Assembly (NCBI RefSeq): GCF_946479975.1
Contig: NZ_CAMLIX010000022.1
Span: forward strand, 1 to 35,761
Length of the DNA: 35,761 bases
Source of the DNA: an uncultured Flavobacterium sp.
GTDB taxonomy: Bacteria > Bacteroidota > Bacteroidia > Flavobacteriales > Flavobacteriaceae
Reading direction: 5' to 3'
Under the pieces are notes generated by a model. That model did not search any database. It worked only from the letters and a program-made list of their open reading frames with translations, and was not told the DNA's origin. Shown here piece by piece: positions 25,320 to 33,760 of the stretch (its first letter is position 1; every line of letters starts with the position of its first letter). Position numbers and translations under genes: made by a program.

Positions 25320-27877
25320 TGAAAATGGTTTTCAAAAATAGACCATTACAACTGATTTCATTTTTTATATTTGTTTTTATAGTCTACGGATTTGGTGTAA
25401 AACCAAAGTCAGAAAACCCAGATAAAGTATATTTATTTGCCTATTCGACTTTAAAAAATAATGGAAAAAATGGACTTCATTTTGCATGGAGTACAGATCA
25501 GCAAAACTGGTTTGCGATTGGACCTGAATTCAGTTTTTTAAAATCAGATTTTGGAAGCTGGGGACCAACGGGAAAAAGCATGTCAGAACCTTTCTTGGTT
25601 CAGGATAAGGCTGGTGTTTTTCATTGTTTTTGGAGTGTAAAAGACAATATTTTTGCACATTCAGAAAGTAAAGATTTAGTCAATTGGGGAAGGCAAAATT
25701 ACATTCAGGGAATGAAGAATTTTGTTGGAAAAAATCAGGATAAATCGGTTATTTCGAATATTCAAGTTGATGAAAAGAATGGTCAGTATCTGATTCACTT
25801 TAGCGAAAGCGGAAAAAAATATTTTACAACTACCAAAGATTTTAAAAGTTATAGTCCGTCAGAAATTGATGCCAATAATTCTTCTTTAAAACTAACAAAA
25901 GAAATTACTTTAAATGGTGAAGTTTTGCAGGGAACTCTTTTTAAAGTCGACTGGAGTTTGGTTGAAAATATGACCAGAAAAATGGAGTCTGTAAAGTTTA
26001 GAGACAAAAGAGACAATACTTCTCCAAAAAGCGACAGCTTGCTATTTGCGGGTTTAAAACCCGTAAAAGCAGAAATTGTTATTCATGCTCAAAAGGCTAA
26101 GAAAATCAGTAATATGCTTACGGGAGTTTTCTTTGAAGATATCAATTATGCTGCCGATGGAGGTTTGTATGGAGAACTGATTCAGAACCGTGATTTCGAA
26201 TATTCGCTTCATGATAAAAAAGGAAGCGATGAAAAATGGAATGCCTCAATGGCGTGGAGCGGTGATTTTAAAATTGCAAAAGAAAATCCAATTCACGTTA
26301 ATAATCCAAATTATGCGATCATTTCTAAAGGAAGTATGAGCAATTCTGGTTTTGATGGAATTGCCTTAAAAGCTAATGAAAAATACGATTTTAGTGTTTT
26401 TGCAAAAGGAACAAAAGCAGTTGTACGCTTGAAATCGGCAAGCGGAGAAACTTTAGCGGAAGCGAAATTCTCGCCTGCAGCTTCATGGAAAAAATTCAAT
26501 TTAGTTTTAAAAGCGTCAAAAAAGGTAAAAGATGCTCATTTAGAAATTAGTACAGACGGAGAAACTGCCGTTGATATGGTTTCGCTTTTTCCGCAGAAAA
26601 CATTTAAAAACCGCAAAAACGGATTACGCTTAGATCTTGCAGAAGCGATTGCAAAAATGCATCCTAAATTTGTGCGTTTTCCTGGCGGATGCGTGGCGCA
26701 CGGAGACGGACTGCATAATATTTATAAATGGAAAAACACGATTGGTCCGCTTGAAAGCCGAATTCAGATGCGAAATATTTGGAATTATCATCAATCGATG
26801 GGATTGGGTTATTTTGAATATTTTCAGTTTTGTGAAGATTTAGGTGCCGAAGCTGTTCCTGTTTTAGCAGCGGGAGTTCCCTGTCAAAATTCATCTGATG
26901 GCGGTTCCGGACAGCAATTCGGAATTCCGATGGAAGATATGGACGAATATGTGCAGGATGTTTTAGATTTAATTGAATATGCCAATGGAAGCGTGAATAC
27001 CGTTTGGGGTAAAAAACGTGCAGAAGCTGGACATCCAAAACCTTTCAATCTAAAATATGTCGGAATTGGAAATGAAGATTTAATCAGCGATGTTTTTGAA
27101 GAACGTTACAAAATGATCGTAAAAGCAGTGCAGCAGAAATATCCTGAAATTATTGTAATTGGAACCGTCGGACCATTTTTTGAAGGAACAGATTATAACG
27201 AGGGATGGAAAATTGCAGACGATTTGAAATTACCAATCGTGGACGAACATTATTACCAATCGCCGGGATGGTTTATCAATAATCAAAATTTTTATGACAG
27301 TTATGATCGTAGAAAGTCAAAAGTATATTTAGGAGAATATGCTTCTTGGGGAAATAAATTTTATAATGCATTGGCAGAAGCGCTGTATCTTACGGGAGTT
27401 GAGCGCAACGGAGATGTTGTCGCCATGGCTTCTTACGCGCCTTTATTGGCAAGAGAAAAACATACGCAATGGAATCCAGATTTGATTTATTTTACAGGAG
27501 ATGAAGTCAAACCGACTGTGAATTATTATGTTCAGAAATTGTACGGTCAAAACCCTGGAAATCATTATGTAGAAAGCACGTTAAAACTTTCTGATACTAA
27601 TGATGAGGTTAGAAAACGTATTGCAGTTTCGATTGTGTCAGATGATGCTTCGGGCGATTTAATTATTAAGTTGGTAAATGCATTGCCTGTTGCAGTTGCT
27701 CCTGAAATAAGTTTCGATAATTACGCAACAGCAAAAAATGTAACTTACACCGTTTTGTCAGGAAATCCAGAGCTTACAACGGCAAGACCAGTTACGCAGC
27801 AATTGTCTGCAAAAGATGCTTTTTCTAAAGAATTGCCACCGTATGCGTTTGTTGTAATGCGTATTAAAACAAAATAA
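25319..27877 (+). CDS. GH51-family alpha-L-arabinofuranosidase with degenerate GH43-like N-terminal module
   Basis: Exo-enzyme removing alpha-L-arabinofuranosyl groups. The 852-residue protein has a hydrophobic N-terminal segment (about 8-25, signal or anchor). Residues about 36-225 form a short GH43-like propeller fragment (YLFAYS, LHFAWSTDQQNWFAIG, LVNWGRQNYI). The GH51 part runs from about 250 to the end, with GVFFEDINYAADGGLYGELIQNRDFE, split here as FFEDINYAADGG, a CBM4-like sandwich (about 310-430), and the barrel with RFPGGCVAHGD. Acid/base Glu586 lies in VGIGNEDL and nucleophile Glu673 in YLGEYASWG. In the front module the GH43 catalytic Asp position reads SMSEPF (Glu90), whereas the neighbour has GVRDPH, so that module is probably non-catalytic. 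ATG 25319 overlaps the GH27 stop; ATG 25325 is an alternative. Confidence 0.92.
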   Translation: MKMVFKNRPLQLISFFIFVFIVYGFGVKPKSENPDKVYLFAYSTLKNNGKNGLHFAWSTDQQNWFAIGPEFSFLKSDFGSWGPTGKSMSEPFLVQDKAGVFHCFWSVKDNIFAHSESKDLVNWGRQNYIQGMKNFVGKNQDKSVISNIQVDEKNGQYLIHFSESGKKYFTTTKDFKSYSPSEIDANNSSLKLTKEITLNGEVLQGTLFKVDWSLVENMTRKMESVKFRDKRDNTSPKSDSLLFAGLKPVKAEIVIHAQKAKKISNMLTGVFFEDINYAADGGLYGELIQNRDFEYSLHDKKGSDEKWNASMAWSGDFKIAKENPIHVNNPNYAIISKGSMSNSGFDGIALKANEKYDFSVFAKGTKAVVRLKSASGETLAEAKFSPAASWKKFNLVLKASKKVKDAHLEISTDGETAVDMVSLFPQKTFKNRKNGLRLDLAEAIAKMHPKFVRFPGGCVAHGDGLHNIYKWKNTIGPLESRIQMRNIWNYHQSMGLGYFEYFQFCEDLGAEAVPVLAAGVPCQNSSDGGSGQQFGIPMEDMDEYVQDVLDLIEYANGSVNTVWGKKRAEAGHPKPFNLKYVGIGNEDLISDVFEERYKMIVKAVQQKYPEIIVIGTVGPFFEGTDYNEGWKIADDLKLPIVDEHYYQSPGWFINNQNFYDSYDRRKSKVYLGEYASWGNKFYNALAEALYLTGVERNGDVVAMASYAPLLAREKHTQWNPDLIYFTGDEVKPTVNYYVQKLYGQNPGNHYVESTLKLSDTNDEVRKRIAVSIVSDDASGDLIIKLVNALPVAVAPEISFDNYATAKNVTYTVLSGNPELTTARPVTQQLSAKDAFSKELPPYAFVVMRIKTK

Positions 27878-27913
27878 CAGTAAGAAGTTGCCGTAAATAA
27901 AATATAGAAAAGA

Positions 27914-29848
27914 ATGAAAAAATTACAATTAAGCTTTGTTGCACTACTCTCTTTTTTGAATGTAGTGCAGGGGCAAAAAGACAGCGGAGTTCCTCCGGTT
28001 ATTGCAGAAAAAGATTTAACAGCCTATTTATTTGTTTATTTCATTGGAAATAAAGTAGAAGAAGAGGCCGTAAACTACGCAGTAAGTACAGACGGATATC
28101 ACTATTATGCACTTAACAATAACAAACCCGTTATAGATAGTAAAGCCATTAGTTCTACTGGTGGCGTTCGTGATCCGCATATTTTACGTAGCGAAGACGG
28201 TAAAACATTTTACATGGTTTTGACCGATATGACTTCTTCAAAAGGCTGGGACAGCAATCGCGCTATGATTTTGCTAAAAAGTACCGATTTGCTAAATTGG
28301 AAAAGCAGTGTTGTCAATATCCAAACCACATTTGCTGGAAACGAAAACTTAAAAAGAGTTTGGGCACCGCAGACGATTTATGATGAAAAAGCAGGTAAAT
28401 ACATGATTTATTTTAGCATGCAGCACGCGGGAGGTCCAGATAAAATTTATTACGCTTACGCGAATAAAGATTTCACAGCCTTAGAAGGTGAACCGAAATT
28501 ATTGTTTGTTCCAAAGTCTGGTAACGCGTGTATTGACGGAGACATCATCGAAAAAAATGGAGAATATCATCTTTTTTATAAAACAGAAACCAATACGCCT
28601 GGAATTAAAGTGGCGGTTACAAAAGATCTGACTTCTGGGAAATGGGTGGAAAATGACAATTATCTACAGCAGACAAAAGATGGGGTAGAAGGCTCGAGTG
28701 TTTTCAAACTAAACAATTCTGACGACTATATTTTAATGTACGACGTGTATACGAAAGGAAGATATCAATTTACAAAAACGAAAGATTTAGAAAATTTCAG
28801 CGTAATTGATCAAGATATTTCAATGGATTTTAATCCGCGTCACGGAACTATTTTGCCTATAACACGTTCAGAATTAACAAGAATTACAAACAAATGGGGA
28901 ACGCCTGCAAAGCTTTCAAAAATAAATCATAATCCCGTTTTAGAAGGTTATTACGCAGATCCTGAAATTCTGTATTCAAACAAAACCAAAAAATATTATA
29001 TCTATCCAACAAGCGACGGTTTTGACGGCTGGTCGGGTTATTATTTTAAAACGTTTTCTTCTGATAATTTAGTAGATTGGAAAGATGAAGGCGTAATTTT
29101 AGATCTTAAAAAAGACGTTCCATGGGGAAATAGAAATGCTTGGGCGCCTTGTATTGTTGAGAAAAAGATAAAAGGAAAATACAAATATTTCTATTATTTC
29201 ACAGCGGCGCAAAAAATTGGAGTTGCAGTTTCTGATAATCCAACAGGACCTTTTAAAGACAGCGGAAAAGCAATTGTTGCCAAAAGACCAGAAGGTATAA
29301 AAGATGGACAAGAGATTGATCCAGATGTTTTTACAGATCCAAAAACAGGAAAAAGTTATTTGTATTGGGGAAATATGTATATGGGAGTTGCAGAATTAAA
29401 TCCTGATATGATTTCCTTAAAAGCAAATACACAAAAAACAATTGCGGTTAATAATTCATTTCGGGAAGGAACTTACGTAATCTATAGAAACGGAAAATAT
29501 TATTTCTTTTGGAGTGAAGACGATACCAGAAGTCCGAAATATAAAGTAAGATATGGAATATCTAATTCACCAACAGGACCGCTTGAAATTCCGAAAGACA
29601 ATATCGTAATTCAAGGTAAACCAGAAGAAGGAATTTATGCCACGGGACACAATTCGGTTTTACAAATTCCAAACAAAGACGAATGGTATATTACGTACCA
29701 CAGATTCTCTTATCCAACAGGAATTAAAATGGGAGACGCTGGAGGTTTTCACCGTGAAGTCTGCATCGATAAATTAGAATTTAATACAGATGGAACGATC
29801 AAACAAGTTGTTCCAACTCATGCTGGAATTGAGGCGTTGAATAAGTAA
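27914..29848 (+). CDS. Double GH43-family glycosidase
   Basis: Secreted inverting glycosidase with two five-bladed propellers in 644 residues. The signal peptide is about 1-21 (VVQGQ). The first GH43 domain (about 35-320) has its likely base Asp87 in GVRDPHI, plus CIDGDI and VEGSSVF for the other two positions. The second (about 330-640) has Asp349 in YYADPEI, Asp469 in EIDPDVF and general-acid Glu518 in FREGTYVI, with HNSVLQIP near the end. Both appear catalytically complete. GH43 members cleave alpha-L-arabinofuranosides, beta-xylosides or beta-1,3-galactan. The context favours arabinosidase or exo-beta-1,3-galactanase activity, but the subfamily cannot be assigned by eye. It lies 36 bp after the GH51 gene and is the last PUL gene, followed by a strong terminator. 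Confidence 0.92.
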   Translation: MKKLQLSFVALLSFLNVVQGQKDSGVPPVIAEKDLTAYLFVYFIGNKVEEEAVNYAVSTDGYHYYALNNNKPVIDSKAISSTGGVRDPHILRSEDGKTFYMVLTDMTSSKGWDSNRAMILLKSTDLLNWKSSVVNIQTTFAGNENLKRVWAPQTIYDEKAGKYMIYFSMQHAGGPDKIYYAYANKDFTALEGEPKLLFVPKSGNACIDGDIIEKNGEYHLFYKTETNTPGIKVAVTKDLTSGKWVENDNYLQQTKDGVEGSSVFKLNNSDDYILMYDVYTKGRYQFTKTKDLENFSVIDQDISMDFNPRHGTILPITRSELTRITNKWGTPAKLSKINHNPVLEGYYADPEILYSNKTKKYYIYPTSDGFDGWSGYYFKTFSSDNLVDWKDEGVILDLKKDVPWGNRNAWAPCIVEKKIKGKYKYFYYFTAAQKIGVAVSDNPTGPFKDSGKAIVAKRPEGIKDGQEIDPDVFTDPKTGKSYLYWGNMYMGVAELNPDMISLKANTQKTIAVNNSFREGTYVIYRNGKYYFFWSEDDTRSPKYKVRYGISNSPTGPLEIPKDNIVIQGKPEEGIYATGHNSVLQIPNKDEWYITYHRFSYPTGIKMGDAGGFHREVCIDKLEFNTDGTIKQVVPTHAGIEALNK

Positions 29849-29872
29849 TTTTTAGTTTTAATTTTCAATACA

Positions 29873-29908
29873 AAAAAGCTGTTTCTAAATTGATAGAAAC
29901 AGCTTTTT
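29873..29908. terminator. Bidirectional terminator between the PUL and the yegP-like gene
   Basis: AAAAAGCTGTTTCTA (29873-29887) and TAGAAACAGCTTTTT (29894-29908) are a perfect 15-bp inverted repeat with a 6-nt loop. It ends in T5 on the plus strand and, with the A-run on the left, gives a U-tail on the minus strand too. It therefore serves both convergent genes. Confidence 0.9.
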
Positions 29909-29930
29909 GTATAATTATAATTATGTTTGT

Positions 29931-30263
29931 TTAAGAAGTCTGATCGTCAGTAGTTGCGTCAGAAGCATTTTTCTTTACAGACTCAATTCCGCCTTCTCTT
30001 GCAGAATTGCTTTCGTACATTTCGCTTGAACCAATAATTTGACCATTTCCGGCTTTCAAATTAAAATAATATTTTCCATTACTCGATTCTTTTCTGTCAA
30101 AACGATCATCGTTTTGCGAATTCAATTTTACAGAATCAATGCCGCTTGTAGCGCCGCCTTTAGTAGCATAACCTTCACTAGCTAAAATAGTTTGGCCATT
30201 TCCAGCTTTTAGATTGAATTGAAACTCTCCGTTGGTTCTTTTAGTAATTACAAATTTTCCCAT
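29931..30263 (-). CDS. YegP-type protein with two tandem DUF1508 repeats
   Basis: Small cytoplasmic protein (110 residues) of unknown biochemical role. It holds two copies of the UPF0339/DUF1508 unit: FQFNLKAGNGQTILASEGY (about 14-32) and YYFNLKAGNGQIIGSSEMY (about 65-83). Each is followed by a GI(D/E)SVK strand, as in E. coli YegP. An acidic, Thr/Ser-rich tail follows. The ATG at 30263 begins directly with the beta-strand GKFVITKR, so the start is clear. It is convergent with the PUL and separated from the next minus-strand gene by 119 bp. It is a common housekeeping accessory and probably unrelated to glycan use. Confidence 0.9.
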   Translation of the reverse strand: MGKFVITKRTNGEFQFNLKAGNGQTILASEGYATKGGATSGIDSVKLNSQNDDRFDRKESSNGKYYFNLKAGNGQIIGSSEMYESNSAREGGIESVKKNASDATTDDQTS

Positions 30264-30382
30264 GTAGTTTATTTTTTAGTTAACTAAAATTATTTTGCTA
30301 TCGATAAAAATACAAAACTTAGTCCTATAAATCATACATTAATTTGAAAAAATCATTACCTAAAGGCTAATTTTTCAGGAGT

Positions 30383-31132
30383 TTAGATTCCTAAACGAAA
30401 ATCTGAAACGCTTTTTTCCTCCAAATTAATTTCTTCAAAAATACTCTGCGTTCCTTTATCAACTGGACATTGCGTGCTAATTCCCATCCAGATTTCTTTG
30501 GGATAATTGTTTTTGTACAAACGAACCATCTGCCAGTTCTTTTTATCTAACGAATAATAACTTGCAACCGTTTTAGTATCCGAAGAAATTTTCATGTAAA
30601 CCGTAGGTTCTTTTACAACATCGTGATTATTATCATCAGAAGTGCCCATTGTGCGGACTGTGACAACTCTTTGGTTTCCTCTTTCGTCTTGTTCAAAACA
30701 AAATTTCTGATAAAAACTATCATTCACATAAATGTATAAAACCCCAGCATTGTACAAACCTTTCTCTGTAAATTGAGGCGTAACTTTAGAAACCAACATA
30801 AAAGGTTTTGTATTGTCAACTTTGGCTAAAAGCATCGGCGCAGTTGTATTGGACAATTTTCCGTCAGGATCAGAAAAATAATCTGATTTTTCACCAGCCT
30901 TAAAGACGATTTTTTCATTTGCCTCCTTTTTAATTAAAGTATCAGCACCATTTACTGCTTTAGTAAAATGAATGTTCGAAAGTTTAATATCGCAAGGAAC
31001 GCCGTTTACAATAGCCGAATCGGTTTTAGTTTCTTCAGTAATTGTGTTTTTTGCAGTTTCATTTTTGTTAGTACAACTTGATAATAAAGAAAGACTCAAA
31101 ATTGTAATAGCGCTGTAAAAAATTGTTTTCAT
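30383..31132 (-). CDS. DUF1349-like lipoprotein (concanavalin-like fold)
   Basis: Predicted lipoprotein of 249 residues with a signal ending LLSSC (Cys20), then a polar linker rich in Thr, Glu and Lys (about 21-45). The rest reads as the DUF1349 domain, a concanavalin A/laminin G-like jelly roll: DYFSDPDGKL near 85, AGVLYIYVNDSFYQKFCFEQ, split as GVLYIYVNDSFYQKFCFE, and the closing EIWMGISTQCPV. Such domains resemble the C-terminal module of some GH43 xylosidases and can bind sugars, but this protein has no catalytic domain. Role unknown. The gene diverges from the LuxR-type regulator, and a good promoter for it lies at 31174-31204. Confidence 0.8.
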   Translation of the reverse strand: MKTIFYSAITILSLSLLSSCTNKNETAKNTITEETKTDSAIVNGVPCDIKLSNIHFTKAVNGADTLIKKEANEKIVFKAGEKSDYFSDPDGKLSNTTAPMLLAKVDNTKPFMLVSKVTPQFTEKGLYNAGVLYIYVNDSFYQKFCFEQDERGNQRVVTVRTMGTSDDNNHDVVKEPTVYMKISSDTKTVASYYSLDKKNWQMVRLYKNNYPKEIWMGISTQCPVDKGTQSIFEEINLEEKSVSDFRLGI

Positions 31133-31173
31133 AAATTATTTTTTTGGGATAGAAAGTGATATTTTTAATGTTC

Positions 31174-31204
31174 CAAAAATAGAATTGCTTTTCAAGAAAG
31201 GCAA
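31174..31204 (-). promoter_or_regulatory. Promoter of the DUF1349-like lipoprotein gene
   Basis: Read on the minus strand there is TTG (31202-31204), a 20-bp spacer, and TATTTTTG (31174-31181). This matches the flavobacterial consensus TTG-N17-23-TAnnTTTG. The -7 element ends about 42 bp before the ATG. It is the best complete promoter in the window. Confidence 0.55.
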
Positions 31205-31233
31205 TACGTAAAATTAACCAATTCCACTTTTAA

Positions 31234-32010
31234 ATGCTGCAAGATCCTTCAATCGAGAACCAATTAATGACAACGTTTTTAGAACAAAAATTTGAGATTG
31301 GAGAATCAAATGATATCGAAATGTACAAACAATTCGTTATGAATTATGTCAAAATCGAGCAATGTGTAGCCGTTTTATCCGATTATCAATCAGACAAAAG
31401 TTATATTTATGCAGGAAGTTTTGGTTCCATTTTCGGACTTCCAGATGAAAATTCCGAAATAGAATCTGCTTTTGAAGAATGCATTTTTACCAAAATCAAT
31501 CCAGAAGATTTGGTTGAGCGTCATGTTTTAGAACTCAATTTTTATCAGTTTTTAAAAGAAATTCCGAAAGAAGAATATAGTAATTACAGCACTTTGAGCC
31601 GGCTGAGAATGAAAGGTTCTAACGATAAAATCACGTATATAAATCATCGTACAATTTATTTAAAAACGTTTAAAAACGGAAGCATTTCTCTTGCTTTGTG
31701 TTTGTATCTTCCATCAACCGATTTACAGCCGAGAAAAGGAATTGACGGAAAGATTTTTAATATTCAAACAGGCGAATTAATAGAATCTGAAAAGTATAAA
31801 AACAATACCGAAAATATACTTTCTAAAAGAGAAATAGAAGTTTTAACCAGCGTTGCAAAAGGAAACAAAAGTGAACAAATTGCAGCCGAAATGCACATTT
31901 CGGTTTATACCGTAAGACGACACAGACAGAATATAATTGAAAAATTGCAAGTAACGAATACAGCAGAAGCGGTTCAGACTGCTTTTGTGATGGGAATTAT
32001 TTCTCTTTAA
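31234..32010 (+). CDS. LuxR-type helix-turn-helix transcriptional regulator
   Basis: Probable DNA-binding regulator of 258 residues. The C-terminal part (about 196-256) is a typical LuxR/GerE domain: LSKREIEVLTSVAKGNKSEQ, then IAAEMHISVYTVRRHRQNI with the recognition helix, and TNTAEAVQTAF. The N-terminal 180 residues have a PAS-like feel (alternating strands, a FGLPDEN turn and INPEDL), but no receiver Asp cluster, so it is not a response regulator of the standard type. A similar PAS-LuxR layout is widespread in flavobacteria. It ends 36 bp before xdhC in the same direction, so it may regulate or accompany that operon. ATG 31234 is preferred; Met12 is an alternative start. Confidence 0.85.
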   Translation: MLQDPSIENQLMTTFLEQKFEIGESNDIEMYKQFVMNYVKIEQCVAVLSDYQSDKSYIYAGSFGSIFGLPDENSEIESAFEECIFTKINPEDLVERHVLELNFYQFLKEIPKEEYSNYSTLSRLRMKGSNDKITYINHRTIYLKTFKNGSISLALCLYLPSTDLQPRKGIDGKIFNIQTGELIESEKYKNNTENILSKREIEVLTSVAKGNKSEQIAAEMHISVYTVRRHRQNIIEKLQVTNTAEAVQTAFVMGIISL

Positions 32011-32020
32011 AAGATTTCCT

Positions 32021-32028
32021 TATTTTTG
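32021..32028 (+). promoter_or_regulatory. Candidate -7 element upstream of xdhC
   Basis: TATTTTTG matches TAnnTTTG exactly and lies 18 bp before the xdhC ATG, just after the regulator's stop codon. No TTG is found at the standard upstream spacing, so support is partial. Confidence 0.3.
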
Positions 32029-32046
32029 TTTATAGGATAATGGATT

Positions 32047-33180
32047 ATGAAAGAAATCAGCGATATATTAAAAGCATACGAAACAGCAGTAACTGACGGC
32101 AAAAATTGTGCTTTGGCCACTGTCGTAAAAGTAGAAGGTTCCTCGTACCGACAAGCAGGCGCACGTATGCTGGTGACGGAAGATGGAATTCTTACTGGCG
32201 CTATTAGCGGTGGCTGTCTGGAAGGCGATGCATTGCGAAAAGCACTTTTATCCATTAATCAAAAACAAAATAAACTGGTTACTTACAATACAAGCAACGA
32301 AGACGGAGCAGAGGTTGGTTTGCAACTTGGCTGTAACGGAATCGTTCATATTTTGTTTGAATATATTGATACTGAAACAGCCAATAATCCAATTCAGCTT
32401 TTACAGCAATTAGAGTTAGAAAGAAAAGAAGCCGTGATTGTTACCGTATTTTCGCTGAAAAGAAACGCCTCTCAAATGGGAACGACTTTGTTTTTTAAAA
32501 AAGACAGTCCAGTTTTACATCATAATAACGAAGTTTTAAATTTAATTTCTGATGTGAAAGAAGTGTTGGAAACCAAAACTTCGATTGTAAAAAAACTACA
32601 ATCCGAAAGCGATAATGAAGCGTTGATCGAATATATAAAACCGCCAATTTCTTTAATAATTGCCGGTGCCGGAAACGATGTACAGCCGTTGGTAAAAATG
32701 GCAGCCGTTTTGGGTTGGAAAATTACTATTCAGGAAGGACGCGCGACACATGCAACAAAAAAGCGTTTTCCTAAAGCAGATCAAATAATAACGGTCAAAG
32801 CAGAAGCGTTTTTAGAAAATATGGTTATTGATGATCAAACGTATTTTCTATTAATGACGCACAATTACAAATACGATTTAGCGGTTTTGAAAGCGTTATT
32901 AGAAACGAATTTTCATTACATCGGAATTTTAGGTCCAAAGTCAAAATTCAATCGAATGTTAGATGATCTTTCGATAGAAGGAATTACCGCCAGCGAAGAA
33001 CAACTCAAAAAGATTCACAGTCCTGTCGGTTTAGATATTGGTGCAGAAACATCAGAAGAAATTGCCTTATCGATTGTTGCTGAAATCAAAGCTGTTGCGT
33101 CAGAAAGAACAGGAAATTCATTAAAATACAAGGCGGGAAAAATTCATAACGAAATTCATTATGAAGCAATTTCAAAATAA
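32047..33180 (+). CDS. xdhC: XdhC/CoxI-family molybdenum cofactor maturation protein
   Basis: Family members bind molybdenum cofactor, guard it during sulfuration and deliver it to xanthine dehydrogenase-type enzymes. The 377-residue protein has the XdhC/CoxI N-terminal domain (about 1-90: LATVVKVEGSSYRQAGARML, split as VVKVEGSSYRQAGARM, then GAISGGCLEGD with its Cys). The C-terminal Rossmann domain (about 195-345) has LIIAGAGNDVQPL, a divergent GxGxxxxxL nucleotide-binding turn, and MTHNYKYDLAVLKALL. The last 20 nt overlap the start of the MobA-like gene, implying coupling. The ATG at 32047 begins with the family-typical KEISDIL helix. Confidence 0.9.
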   Translation: MKEISDILKAYETAVTDGKNCALATVVKVEGSSYRQAGARMLVTEDGILTGAISGGCLEGDALRKALLSINQKQNKLVTYNTSNEDGAEVGLQLGCNGIVHILFEYIDTETANNPIQLLQQLELERKEAVIVTVFSLKRNASQMGTTLFFKKDSPVLHHNNEVLNLISDVKEVLETKTSIVKKLQSESDNEALIEYIKPPISLIIAGAGNDVQPLVKMAAVLGWKITIQEGRATHATKKRFPKADQIITVKAEAFLENMVIDDQTYFLLMTHNYKYDLAVLKALLETNFHYIGILGPKSKFNRMLDDLSIEGITASEEQLKKIHSPVGLDIGAETSEEIALSIVAEIKAVASERTGNSLKYKAGKIHNEIHYEAISK

Positions 33181-33760
33181 AACAGGCATAATAATTCTGT
33201 CAGCAGGAAATTCCTCCAGATTAGGAAGACCCAAACAATTGCTGGAATATAAAGATTCAACCTTGTTAAAAAACACCATTTCTGAAGCTCTAAAGGTTGA
33301 AAATTCGTTTGTAATAGTCGTAACAGGCGCAAACCATAATTTAATCGAAAAAGAGCTTGATTTACCCGAAATAATATTTTCATTTAATCCCGATTGGGAA
33401 AGCGGAATGGCTTCGTCAATCGCAAAAGGAATTCAGGAATTACTATTTTTAAATCCAAATGGTGAACAATGTATTTTAGCAGTTTGCGACCAGCCATTTG
33501 TAACCACTTCTATTTTTGAAAATCTTATTAATGAATCTCAAAAAACAAAAAAGGGAATTGCAGCTTCTGCTTATTCGGAAACTTTAGGAACTCCAGTTTT
33601 ATTTCATCAAAAATACTTCAATGAATTACTTGAATTGAAAGGGCAGGAAGGAGCAAAAAAGATTCTTAAAAAATATACTGAGGATGTTGTTTCTGTTATT
33701 TTCGAAAGAGGAAATATGGATATTGATACGGAAGATGATTATTCTCGTTTGATTTCTTGA
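33161..33760 (+). CDS. MobA-like NTP transferase (MocA type, molybdenum cofactor cytidylyltransferase)
   Basis: Probably transfers a nucleotide (CMP in MocA, used by molybdenum hydroxylases) onto molybdopterin. The 199-residue protein shows the nucleotidyltransferase opening IIILSAGNSSRLGRPKQLL (about 10-28), with the LxAGxSxRxGxxK signature. It continues with NPDWESGMASSIAKGI, the metal-binding strand LAVCDQPFV, and the terminal NMDIDTEDDY. The start at 33161 overlaps xdhC by 20 nt. Coupling with XdhC strongly favours MocA over MobA. The alternative is a related sugar-phosphate nucleotidyltransferase, which is unlikely here. Confidence 0.85.
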   Translation: MKQFQNKTGIIILSAGNSSRLGRPKQLLEYKDSTLLKNTISEALKVENSFVIVVTGANHNLIEKELDLPEIIFSFNPDWESGMASSIAKGIQELLFLNPNGEQCILAVCDQPFVTTSIFENLINESQKTKKGIAASAYSETLGTPVLFHQKYFNELLELKGQEGAKKILKKYTEDVVSVIFERGNMDIDTEDDYSRLIS

